DNA from: Cyclostephanos tholiformis
Lineage: Eukaryota > Bacillariophyta > Thalassiosirophyceae > Thalassiosirales > Thalassiosiraceae
Assembly: GCA_036939975.1 (NCBI GenBank)
Contig: JALLPB010000983.1
Span: forward strand, 1-11,891
Direction: 5' to 3'
Length of the DNA stretch: 11,891 nt
Shown here: positions 1-8,725 of the stretch, one piece after another
Layout of the letters: every line of letters begins with the position of its first letter
Position numbering within the stretch: position 1 is the stretch's first letter
Notes under the pieces: generated by a model
The model's database searches: none
What the model was told of the DNA's origin: nothing
Seen by the model: only the letters and a program-made list of their open reading frames with translations
Program-made: the position numbers and the translations under genes

Positions 1-456
1 TCAATGAGGTCGAATAATTGATTTTAGGAAGTTATCATTTGGTAACTCAATTTTTTCCCTAAATTTAGCCTTTAGTACGGTAGCTTATGCTAGCGATGGC
101 GCCTGAGGACGGGGATTTTTAGTGGGTAACTCGGTAGGACTATGTCTTGGGGTGCTAACGCTCGTTTTTCAGCCCCTGAGAGTAGGTTTATGGCCTCGAA
201 ACCATATGGTATTGTCAGTTACCATTTTGTAACTTAGCCCTTTTTGAATATCCATGTACATACAACATCATCATAGACAATATATTTTTTTGCCTCTGCC
301 ACCTATTGGAACTCTCCATGATAAATGAACCTGGCCTGTCTCTACGATTGTAGGAATCCATACATACCAACTTTGAGTGCCCAATAATGATCAATGAACA
401 AGATCCATGAACGGTACACCCCCCCCTCATTTAATTGAATAACTGCAACAGCAAAA
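1..456. other. CpG-rich non-coding leader region
   Basis: No convincing coding sequence is present. The first 200 bases carry about nine CpG dinucleotides, against zero to two in most other 200-base stretches that I checked by eye. An imperfect hairpin motif (AGTTA..CATTT.GTAACT) occurs at 30-47 and again at 217-234, and a third GGTAACTC lies near 125. The part nearest the gene at 457 is AT-rich and may hold its promoter and 5' leader, but I see no clear TATA box. This could be the end of the Harbinger element, part of another repeat, or an unrelated promoter region. Confidence 0.4.
30..234 (+). repeat. Duplicated small palindrome (30-47 and 217-234)
   Basis: The copy at 217-234 has perfect 6-base arms, AGTTAC and GTAACT, around a 6-base spacer. 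The copy at 30-47 has the same layout with two or three substitutions. The copies are in direct orientation, 187 bases apart, and both are followed by a T-rich run. They could be protein-binding sites or remnants of transposon sub-terminal repeats. Confidence 0.4.
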
Positions 457-2237
457 ATGGCAACACCTGTGTCAACTAAAATTTGTGCTCGTATTACTGC
501 ACGTAAGGAGAAGATGGCACATGAGGCAGCAGAACATGATGCTGTCATGATGCTAACACATGATTTGCCGGCTGCCGCTGCCACTGCTGGTGTGGGTGGT
601 GGCAAAATCGCCTCTGAGACAGACGAGGGATTGCACTCATCTCCAGCCCATGTCTGGAAGAGCAGAGATACCACACATGCCGGCACCGGTTATAATGAAA
701 TAGAATCACTAACTGTTCCTTTTGATGGCATACCTCATCCAAACACTCCAACTACACCACAACATGGACTTAATAAAAAGAAAAAGAAAAAGAAAGTCAC
801 CCAAGCAGAGAGTGGCAGCAGCAACTCCTCGGGCTCTAATGATTCCAATGATGAGTCCATTGATGCTGAGGTTGAAGATTCCTTATTGGAAACCCCCACA
901 CCATCCATTCAGAATATTAAAGATGATGGGCCTGAAGGACCCCTTGAGAAGTACTACAATGATCAAAGCCTCATGCCACCCACAAACAAAATGATCTTTA
1001 TCATGACTGTCGCACCGGGGGTGGTTGATGATTTTAACATGCAGACTCTTCATCCATGCCCTATCTTTACAAGCGGCAAAGGTGTAAACGGGTTTGCTAA
1101 AACGAAGTTCATCCCCAAGAAGGCTACAGTTGTTGCTGAGATAAAGTACCATGATCCCTGCTACAAGCCTTACGTCAAATCCAAATCTCTTCCCCAACTA
1201 GAAGCAGACTTGGCCATCCGCCCACTAAAAGACAAGAGGGTTATCGAATTTGTTAAAACCAAAGAGGTGAGGCTAAGGTTGATATTGGTCGCACGAGTTG
1301 GAGTTGTGGGAACCAACACAGGAGGAGGCAATGAATCCTTGTTGCCGACAGGAGGGGGGTGCATGCAGGAGAAGGATAAGCTTAGGTTCATTATATGCCT
1401 TGTTCATAGTGAAATCATGGCTGCCTACATTTGCTCTCAGTGGGTGATTGACAAAAATGAACTCAACTATTCTCAATCCAATAAGAGAGAGCCAGACTGA
1501 AAAGAAATGATTGTGGAATTATTTAATGACAAGGAGCACATTGTCACCACAATGCCACTTAAGTCATTGCACAATGATTTTGCTCACCCAATTGAGTGCC
1601 CTGCAGGAGAATATGTGCTTACCATTGAAAAAGCAAAAGGGATCATGCAGCTAATGAAAGCAAAACTGAGGACAATTGTGGGCAGGTACAATGCAAGTGG
1701 AAATGGATCAGATATGGTTATTCTCGATAGTGCTGATGAGAATTATACAGTTGAGCAGAATGAACTCACATACGGCAGGTTCAACAGTGAGAAAGCATTG
1801 GAGGTTGCGAGAGCAGAGCAGAATCATGAGTTGCTGCTGAAGGATGGTGATGACTGGTCTAATTTCTTACAACACAAGACTCCTGCATTACTGTATTGGT
1901 GGCAGAAAATGGATGAGCACAATCTTTTGTTTTTTACTTGCACTATATTGGATGATACTAATTCTGTATTGTCTAATTCCACACCTAAAGCTGTGTCAAG
2001 GCACCGCAAGGCTGTGGGAATGGATTCACACCAAGATAGTAGCACTAAGGAGATGAGTGATAGTGTACGCAAAACATAAGTTGCAAACTTGAGGAATGCA
2101 GATTTCAGCTTGAAGAAGACTTGCTTGACCATCCCAATAACAATGAGGTTGACAATAAACGTATTGAGTTATATGGTTGCCGTATTGCTGAAATCACAAG
2201 ATCAATTAATTTGATGCAGGGATGCCAGTCCACTTAA
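457..2237 (+). pseudogene. PIF/Harbinger-type accessory (putative DNA-binding) protein, broken
   Basis: This is a long reading frame starting at an ATG in good context (A at -3, G at +4). It has a lysine run at residues 107-113, a Ser/acidic stretch at about 117-142, then a conserved-looking second half. That half shows a DKLRFIICL..SQWVIDKNEL block, an LHNDF motif near 371-375, SGNG at 414-417 and PALLYWW near 476-482. I associate this order with proteins that accompany Harbinger transposases in diatoms and oomycetes; these are usually thought to bind transposon DNA and help the transposase. A TGA at 1498-1500 interrupts the frame, which then continues in register; a Trp codon changed by one base would explain it. 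Near 2064-2079 the frame shifts, and a helical, Glu-rich tail (KLEECRFQLEEDLL onward) runs to TAA at 2235-2237. The neighbour at 2367-3249 converges on it and encodes the transposase. It is almost certainly non-functional. The family call rests on motif memory. Confidence 0.6.
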
Positions 2238-2256
2238 GTCAAATTACATAGAGGTG

Positions 2257-2262
2257 AATAAA
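2257..2262 (+). promoter_or_regulatory. Polyadenylation signal AATAAA
   Basis: AATAAA lies 20 bases after the inferred TAA (2235-2237) of the Harbinger accessory gene. The spacing supports the third-frame reading as the true C-terminus of that gene. Confidence 0.5.
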
Positions 2263-2366
2263 TTATATTATCATAAATGTACTCTAATCTGGATGCACAA
2301 ACCCATGTTCCTCTACCATCCTAGGAAAATATTACAGGGAAGGTCAGCTTTATGTTGGTACTTATG

Positions 2367-3249
2367 TCAGGCACTTCGGGCAACATCATCATTATGATGA
2401 CCTCCATCCAACAAAGCAGTCAACCTATCAAGGCTGTTGACTCACATGTCATATTCCCATGCTACATCACCACAATTATCAACCCGTGACAGATACAATC
2501 TCCCATTTTCTACCACAATACTTGCAATATCACTAAAACTAGTCTGCTCAATATTCACATCATTATGAATGATGCAAAATGATGAAGCTTGCAAAGAGTG
2601 AGGACCAGGAATGTGGTTTTCTGGACAGTAAAATTTACAGCAATTGGCTTTTGCAGTATTCCCCAGCGGTGCACCAGCAAACCAAATGCACATTCAATAT
2701 TGATTTGTACTTGTGATTGTTGAAAGAAATTGAATGCATCCTTGGGACCTGTTCCAACATTTCTCCATGGTGTACACATGTAGAGTGTCTGCACATATGT
2801 GTTATCTCCAAATAAACAAAGTGCTGGATGCAAAAATCCCTTCCTCTCAACCTTCTTCTTCAGTGCCAATTCATCGAATGCATAAAAATCAGATGCCGCC
2901 CTCAGAAATGGTATCTCCACATCCAAGAACATGCGATTAGAGTCACATGTTGCCTGCATATTGAGTCCAAATTTCTTTTTCCTACCACAAAGAATTTGGC
3001 AGGACAAAACTTTATTGCCTTCTTGTCAATGGATGATGGTTTGCTTATCCAAATCAAAATACCATCTATTGCCCCAACACATTTGCTAATTTGGATTCGA
3101 GATTTATCCTGGAACCCCCGGGCTATGATCATTTGTTCCTGATGATTTGGGGGGAATACTATATCAAGCTGAGATGATTGGTGCACAGCATCAACAATGT
3201 TCCACACACTCTGAAGAAGAGCACCATTATTGGTGGTAATAAATACTAT
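2367..3249 (-). pseudogene. PIF/Harbinger (HARBI1-like) DDE transposase, broken
   Basis: This is a DDE_Tnp_4-type endonuclease, which would cut and rejoin transposon ends. Read on the minus strand it shows SVWNIVDAVHQ, CVGAIDGILIWI (first catalytic Asp, codon 3064-3066), CGRKKKFGLNMQATCD, CLFGDNTYV (second Asp, codon 2804-2806) and INIECAFGLLVHRWGIL (Glu, codon 2693-2695), with 36 residues between the second Asp and the Glu. All three catalytic residues survive. The frame is broken near 2995 (before LCGRKKK) and near 2576 (after CKLHHF). A TGA at 2442-2444 interrupts the C-terminal part, which then reads LDRLTALLDGGHHNDD to a stop at 2367-2369. The upstream limit is a TAG at 3250-3252. Beyond it an acidic DTDSDSE stretch near 3325-3350 and an ATG at 3365-3367 suggest that the original N-terminus reached about 3367. 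It converges on the accessory gene, as expected for the two genes of one Harbinger element. Confidence 0.85.
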
Positions 3250-3659
3250 CTAGATTATGAGCATGGTTGCTCGACTACTGCACTAAGCGATTGCTGCTGG
3301 AGAAATGGCTAGAGAATGAGTGGCTGCCATGCGTCACAGCTCTGAGTCAGAGTCTGTGTCTGGCCATGGTCAGTTAATATTATTGCATAGCTACAACACC
3401 AAAAACACAACTCACAACAAAAAAACAAAAACAGGTCACCATGGTCTCCTGCCACCTACCTGCTGCCCTCCAGTGGCTTCAATTTTGAAGGTTATCCAAT
3501 CACCAAATTTCATGCAATAGTCCTTGATCGTTGCAACATGGGGATTTTTTTTTGATGGAAAACTAAAACTATTCTTTATTATATTGAATATTATTATGTA
3601 GGCCGGCAGCCGGCATGCCAGTGGACAAAAAGTAAGTTTTCATAGAAACTATTTTACAT

Positions 3660-3722
3660 TCTTTTTCTAGGCCGCTGCATTGAATCAATGTGCACTAACC
3701 TGAGCTATCCGACTGCCCTTGC
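3660..3722 (-). repeat. tRNA-like patch, possible SINE fragment
   Basis: On the minus strand the sequence contains GGATAGCTCAGGTTAGTGC, close to a tRNA D-arm / RNA polymerase III A box, followed closely by TTGATTCAATGC, which weakly resembles a B box. The gap between them is too short for a normal tRNA, and the second part is a near-palindrome rather than a T-arm. A tRNA gene is therefore not supported. A degraded tRNA-derived SINE head is possible, and chance cannot be excluded. Confidence 0.2.
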
Positions 3723-4673
3723 TCTCATCATGTTTCGGCTTGATTTTGGATGGGGGGAAGGGGCCACCATTGTTGACATCTTTTTAGAAAGGTACAATAA
3801 GTTTTCATTGGTAGTATCATAGAGTATTGTAGAGTAGTTCAACCATGTAAAATAAAAATACTTAAAAATAAAAGAGTTAACAGCTTAACCTCTATGGACA
3901 GACCTATCCGTCCAATTTTTTGGGGGCTTCACAAAAGTGTAATATTTTTTCCAATTTTGGTCCACGCAGTTAACCAAAATTACAAAAAGTTAGCTGATCT
4001 CTTCAGCTACAATCATGACATTTTACATTTGCACACTGCTTGTCGCATCAATGACCTGAGTACTAGGGGGGCCATTTTAGGTTACAAAAATCACAACTTT
4101 AACTAGATAAACAGTATTGTAATTTCTAGCTAAAAGTTGTGTTTTTGGTTGTGTATGTTGTGTTGCTGCCATCAATGACCATGGCAACTGCTGGGGCAAT
4201 ACAGCACAAGCACTTGGCTGGTGGCAGCATTTAGGGGCTTTGCTTGAAGCCACCAAAATGCTCCATTGGTTGATGTGACTTAATTTGTATCCACCCAGCG
4301 GCATGGTTGTTGCCATTGCCATCAAGTTCGGCACGTTTTACTAGGTAAAAACAAATAGAGCAGCTAAATATATATTTATTACTCCATTATTTCGTCAAAT
4401 TTGATAAATTGCTTTGGTAGATCCCTCCCCTAACCCCTTGTCCGTGTTGCCCGTGCACCGAAACCGGTGCTACTATCGAATTTGCACCACTGGAGGGAAT
4501 GGTAGCTCACCATGGTGGGGATGTTTGTGTTTTGGTTTTGGTTGTGTTTTTGTACCATAATTGAACTGATTACTACGTAAATAGTCTAAACTGCGGGAGT
4601 TTCATCATTCCCACCTGAAGGCAAACAGAAGTTAAGCTGTTAAATGTAAATTAGTTGCGACATCTGAATTGGC

Positions 4674-4749
4674 TTGGATGGGTCGTGCAAAGCATAATTG
4701 TCTCTCACTTGATTATTTTGAGAAATAATTATGTTTCACACCCATCCAA
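4674..4749. repeat. Near-perfect 76-base hairpin
   Basis: The left arm 4674-4707 begins TTGGATGGGT and the right arm 4719-4749 ends ACCCATCCAA. Aligned as reverse complements, 29 of 31 right-arm bases match, with three single-base bulges in the left arm. The loop is 11 bases. Pairing stops abruptly at both outer ends. The dimensions suit a small-RNA precursor or a minimal foldback transposon remnant. No adjacent gene explains it. Confidence 0.75.
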
Positions 4750-4942
4750 AAATGCTACTAAAATTTTTTTAAAACTACACAATGTAAGAACCGGTAAGTT
4801 ATACATGTTGCCACCTCCTCTATACAGTATATAGCTAGGTATTGGTATGAAATTTGATCTTATGACTTAGTTACTAAGCCAAACTAATATTAAAAAACCA
4901 TTAGTATCACCTTGGAAAACAGTTGCTTAGGGGCACTAGAGT

Positions 4943-5566
4943 ATGGTTTTTTCATGCCCCATCAATATCATCTTGACATCAGTTTCTGATAAAGTCTATG
5001 AGAAGTTTGGCACTTGGGTTTGCATCATCAAGACAAGGGACAAGTGTAAACTCAATGTAATGGCTGAGTCTTATCTTTATTGTCTCCACGCCCATGCATG
5101 CTGTCCATGACTGCCAAGAAGAGAAGCTTCATGCAGATGGTGCAAGTGCATAAACAAGCATGATGATCAACATGCTTGTATTTATGTACAGCTTTTTTTT
5201 ATTTCTGAGATCAATCTTGCCAAGATCATCCTTTCAGAACAAAGCTGCAATGAACAGTCTGCAGCAGCAGCAATCAAAGGTGACAATGCCTCTCCCGACA
5301 AACTTCTGCTATGATGGCAAAGGTATGATACTCCTACATGATGGCAATCTCTCATGACAACATTCTTCTTGTCAATTATCACTCTTCTGCAGGTCACTTG
5401 ACTGTCCCTCTGGCAAATGCAAGGGGATGATCATGTTTATTGTTGATGTTGATGATTTGAGGCACAAGAAGGCGGCATTTATTGCTAAATTTAAATTTGA
5501 GAAGATGATGAAGAAGTACACTGAGGGAGATGGGACTGCCAAGAAGCCATGTTGGACCAAGTAGTA
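4943..5566 (+). pseudogene. Unidentified coding remnant with intron-like segment
   Basis: From ATG 4943 an open stretch reads MVFSCPINIILTSVSDKVYE and on through KFGTWVCIIKTRDKC to a TGA at 5108-5110. The same frame later continues through EINLAKIILSEQSCNEQ and another TGA (5312-5314) to a GT donor at 5323. A 70-base segment with pyrimidine-rich CTCTTCTGCAG ends at 5392. Joining across it restores a frame that reads SLDCPSGKCKGMIMF, then a Lys-rich helix (HKKAAFIAKFKFEKMMKKY), ending at TAG near 5564-5566. Composition looks protein-like and splicing would keep the frame, but two stops lie inside. I do not recognise the protein. It could be a host pseudogene or a retrotransposon gag-like fragment. 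Confidence 0.3.
5323..5392 (+). other. Candidate spliceosomal intron (70 bases)
   Basis: The donor AAG|GTATGA at 5323 and acceptor CTCTTCTGCAG at 5392 flank a segment containing in-frame stops. Length is within the range common for diatom introns. Removing it links the upstream frame (EQSAAAAIKGDNASPDK) to the downstream frame (SLDCPSGKCKG). The flanking gene appears dead, so the intron is inferred from sequence only. Confidence 0.35.
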
Positions 5567-6056
5567 CCCTCAGCAGCAGTACCCTTCTCCTGCCCCGTGA
5601 TGCATACATATTGTGGGGATATCTGTTCATCAACATACAAGGACTGCATCCAGAATGGCACAGCCATCCCCGGCTATCACACTTGCAAGTGCCAATGCCA
5701 AACAGGCATTTTCACCTAGAAAGTCATTATCACAATGGCCACGGATGTATCCCTAACACTAATGAGTGCATGCACAATGCCTTCATGATGATACTTGCTA
5801 GCTCTGTCCATGATGGAATCAAAAGCCTTGTGGCATCCAATTAGATGGTCAATGAGAACAATTGTCTTCCCTCCTCTGGAATGCGTCCATCATGGCATGG
5901 CATTGAGGGACAAGGGCGGCATCAAGCAGTCAACAGCAGTATGTGCAGGGAAATATTTATAGTGGCATCAACAAGGGGAATGGTAGGGGAGGTTGCTGTT
6001 TGCCAACATTTGGTGATAGGATGGCTCTTCCCGGCAATCAGCTGCTGAGGAAATAG
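5567..6056 (+). pseudogene. Degenerate continuation of the unidentified remnant
   Basis: The frame of the preceding block continues past its TAG as a series of open pieces separated by stops: a Gln/Pro stretch (YPQQQYPSPAP), MAQPSPAITLASANAKQ within about 5641-5754, and SSSQQQYVQGNIYSGINKG onward within 5907-6053, closed by TAG at 6054-6056. The recurring Q-rich and G-rich composition in one frame hints at a single decayed low-complexity protein. An overlapping frame has a cysteine-rich piece (5612-5716), discussed among the rejected items. No family is recognised. Confidence that this was ever one gene is low. Confidence 0.2.
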
Positions 6057-6127
6057 GAGGTTGAGTTGAGTGGTGATGGAGGTTATTGTACCGGAATTAT
6101 GTGAATTCTAGAGAGTTCCCAGCCATG

Positions 6128-6171
6128 AGCTGACTTTTAGCTGACTCTTAGCCAGCCCTTAGTTAGTTTAT
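6128..6171 (+). repeat. 11-base degenerate tandem repeat, four copies
   Basis: Successive units are AGCTGACTTTT (6128-6138), AGCTGACTCTT (6139-6149), AGCCAGCCCTT (6150-6160) and AGTTAGTTTAT (6161-6171). Divergence increases along the array. Confidence 0.6.
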
Positions 6172-6375
6172 ATTAATCCTAAGTTGCCTGCCCAACAGCA
6201 TTAGTGATATTAAGATGGTACTAGTTGTGGTCCAGCTAGAGACTACCAGAATTGTAACATTTTATGTCTTTAGTTACATATTTTGAGTCACAAATCACAC
6301 ACATGTGTTGGGACATCAATGTGCCCTTTGCAATTCTTATGAGCCTCTGCAATTTTTGTCTCATTATCATTTACA

Positions 6376-6421
6376 TTTATGGTCATGCTTGCAACCATTT
6401 TATGGTCATGCTTGCAACCAT
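6376..6421 (+). repeat. Exact 23-base tandem duplication
   Basis: The unit starts TTTATGGTCATGCTTG and runs 23 bases. It occupies 6376-6398 and is repeated without change at 6399-6421, so the duplication is probably recent. Confidence 0.9.
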
Positions 6422-6668
6422 AAACCACAGATTTTTTTGCATTTTGAATACCTATTTCTACATTGCACATACTAAGGCCTGTAACTGTTAACTGTGTTTC
6501 CGACAATTTCAAGAAAGGGAAAAATGTCAATAAAAACCAAATATTTGTGCACTAAAAATGTTTGGGACTGACAATAGGATTAAATATCAGAGATGTTGTA
6601 TTCCTAGTGGTAGTACTACTACTCACAAGAATTGATGCAACTGAAAATTATATACCATGTTATCTCTA

Positions 6669-8200
6669 TCATCCAAGTAGACTATTGGTGTCCTGCATAT
6701 CTACCCCATGCCACTCACTAATGCAATTGGGGCACAAATTTACATTGCAAACAAGGCAATGGACCATGCTAGTCTTGTTTGACTCCATGAACCCATAATC
6801 CTTCTGCTGTTTAGAATTAAATTCATTCTTCCACAGGTAATTGCAATACTTGCATTGCAATTTTGGCAATCCCTTTATTGTACCATTAAACCTTCCATCA
6901 AAAAAATGCAAGAAGAGGCTGCTGTGTATGTTCTCTTTTGTAATTTTTGACTCCTTCTTGTTTCTAGAAAAGTTTGAATTCCACAAAGTGTATTCCTCAT
7001 CCAATTTTTTTGTAGCTAAATGAAGAGAGAGACCTGTTCCCAATGCTGTACTTGTCGTCATACTTCTGCAACAATGCTTGATGAACTGATGTCTGCTAGG
7101 GACAGATAAGGTAGTAGACCAGCTGCTCAACAAACTCTGCATGTAACCACTTCCCAGGCAGATCCATTCTCCCCTGTTCCTTCTCCTTGTCCCACATTGT
7201 GGCATATATCTTGTATGCATTTACCTTTACCATCCCTAGCCCCAAAATGAAAATCACTCACCACCACTTCTTTTAGTGCATCCAATGATCTGGTTGGTAC
7301 TTCCCCCTCTACTGATTGACCAAATTTTCCAATCACCAACCCCCATGCAGAAATTGGATTGCACTGCTTTCACCAATTTGGTAACTAGGCTTCATTGGCC
7401 CAAAGAAGCCAGTTTGCATCTGCATGCCTGTCCTCATGTTAATGCCTAAAATGGCAGGCACAGGCTCTGGCATGAGGATCACCCATGTTGGCATGGACCC
7501 TTCTGGACCTTCTTGTGGCAGAACTCAAACATCAGGGCATCATTGGCCATCAAGACAACAAGCGGGTGACCGGATTTCACAATCCGGTCCCACATTACTT
7601 TCTTCAAACCCATGTACAATCAAGTCCCACATTACTTTCTTCAAACCCATGTACTGTATCCCCACCTCCTTTGCAACCTCCACAATTTTTGTTGTTGTTA
7701 TCATTATGTGTGTGAAGAACACATTCTCATGCACTCCTCTCTCTTCCATGATGGGGGCCATGGGGTCATTCAGATTAATACCGTGAAACATGAATTTTTG
7801 ATCTTGCCAATGTCATTCATCCCGGCATCCACTGCTGCAGTTTCCATACATTCCCCCTTGTCTTCCCATTGGCCAAAATCATTGCAGGATGCAACACTAT
7901 CGCCACTACTATTCTTGACAGACTAGTCAGGATATTTCTTGCTCAGTGATGGCAATATGGCAATGAGGATGGTGGATCAAGACTTGATGATGGCTTCTTG
8001 GTCTTGGTCCTTGCCAGGGGGGTAGCTTTTGTGTCCTCAACAACAGAAGAAGATGCAGAGGCAGAGGCGGCAATTTTGGTGTTGATGATGTCAGTCAATG
8101 CCATCATGGATTGTGTTGACAGCATAATCAAGGAGATCCTGCATTCTGCTGGTGGGAGGGGGTACAATTTTTACCTTGTGCAGTGGGATGAAAATGCACC
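6669..8200 (-). pseudogene. Probable piggyBac-like transposase remnant, multiply frameshifted
   Basis: The C-terminal third is the recognisable part. Around 7130-7250 the minus strand reads LGMVKVNAYKIYATMWDKEK and then KWLHAEFVEQLVYYL, like the last helices of the piggyBac DDE domain (..NAY.lY.....F...L). Further on, at about 6705-6865, comes a cysteine-rich segment, LQCKYC and then HCLVCNVNLCPNCISEWHG, matching the C-x2-C ... C-x2-C-x4-C-x2-C-x4-H layout of the piggyBac C-terminal zinc domain. Upstream pieces in changing frames read WVILMPEPVPAILGINMR (about 7400-7480), MWDRIVKSGHPLVVLMANDA (about 7530-7595) and INLNDPMAPIMEERG (about 7720-7785), then a Ser/Lys-rich part to about 8200. I cannot place these in a family, and a separate gene is possible for them. 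At least four frame changes, a TAG and a 37-base duplication make it non-functional. The catalytic Asp residues were not identified, so the family call rests on the C-terminus. Confidence 0.45.
7587..7654 (+). repeat. 37-base-period tandem duplication inside a gene remnant
   Basis: Bases 7587-7617 (GTCCCACATTACTTTCTTCA and 11 more) recur identically at 7624-7654, separated by six bases. A period of 37 is not a multiple of three. Removing one copy joins IQYMGLKKVMWD directly to RIVKSGHPLVV on the minus strand. The duplication therefore looks like a mutation that broke the frame. Confidence 0.85.
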
Positions 8201-8725
8201 CCCTCCACCCACTGCTGGATAAGCATGGTCAGCACTGGATGGCACCCCCCATGCATTAGATCTTTGCATGTAATTTGTGCCAGGGGGGCAGGGGGCGGGG
8301 AGGGGTGTGGTGGCAATGATATCATTGATGGAGTGCAACATCATTCAATTTGATGTCGAGATAAGGATTGTTGTAGAGAGTGCAAAGGAATAGTACACAA
8401 AATGCTTTTGTTGTAGATGCGGTTTATGGACAAGAACACAACCACAAAAATACAAAATTGGCTGATAGAGGCCCTGCAAGGGAATGAATTTTCATCCATG
8501 AAGACTCTGTCCCAGACCCCCAGACCCCTATTGTTTGAAAGCTGCAACTGTAAGCTTTTAACAGATATAAAAATATGCTGTCAACTTTCCTAATTAAATC
8601 ATTTTAACAAGCAAAACAAAGGTTGCAAATGTGACCTTAAAATGATAAAGAGATATGCATTTACTGATGTTTCATCATATTGTTCCTATGTGGACGTTTG
8701 CAATCCCATAATGGTAATTGAAATT

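Larger units (their letters stand above)
3370..4940. other. Non-coding, AT-rich spacer
   Basis: I see no convincing gene. Short open frames on either strand (for example 3894-4106 plus and 4077-4334 minus) have no recognisable motifs and low-complexity composition. The region contains a GCCGGC direct duplication at about 3602-3614, a tRNA-like patch at 3660-3722, G/T-rich stretches near 4139-4165 and 4525-4553, a 6-base-stem palindrome at 4455-4470 and the long hairpin at 4674-4749. The right end of the Harbinger element should lie somewhere here, but I could not match terminal inverted repeats with the left side. Confidence 0.5.
6057..6668. other. AT-rich non-coding stretch with small tandem repeats
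   Basis: There is no recognisable gene. A degenerate 11-base tandem repeat lies at 6128-6171 and an exact 23-base duplication at 6376-6421. The open frames across 6264-6530 are hydrophobic by virtue of T-richness and overlap the tandem repeat, so I treat them as chance. Confidence 0.45.

Noticed and set aside
215..686. Minus-strand open frames overlapping the start of the accessory gene
   Set aside because: They are antisense shadows of the plus-strand gene at 457 or low-information sequence upstream of it.
1498..2444. TGA read as an amino acid (alternative genetic code)
   Set aside because: In-frame TGAs occur in several broken genes, but those genes also carry frameshifts and TAG stops, and the intact gene at 9341-9874 uses TGA as its stop. 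Ordinary decay explains them.
3632..3670. GTAAGT...TTTTTCTAG segment resembling an intron
   Set aside because: It is only 39 bases long and has no coding sequence on either side.
3894..4106. 70-residue open frame on the plus strand
   Set aside because: No motif, no partner fragment in other frames, and biased T-rich composition; treated as chance.
5612..5716. Cysteine-rich EGF-like piece (NGTAIPGYHTCKCQCQTG) in another frame
   Set aside because: It is near the EGF C-x-C-x2-G pattern, but it is short, ends in TAG, has no second half in frame, and overlaps a competing frame that continues from the upstream block.
7998..8222. Plus-strand frame ending in YNFYLVQWDENAPPPP, faintly chromodomain-like
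   Set aside because: Only a few residues match, the rest is Ala/Glu/Val-rich, and it lies antisense to the better-supported minus-strand remnant.
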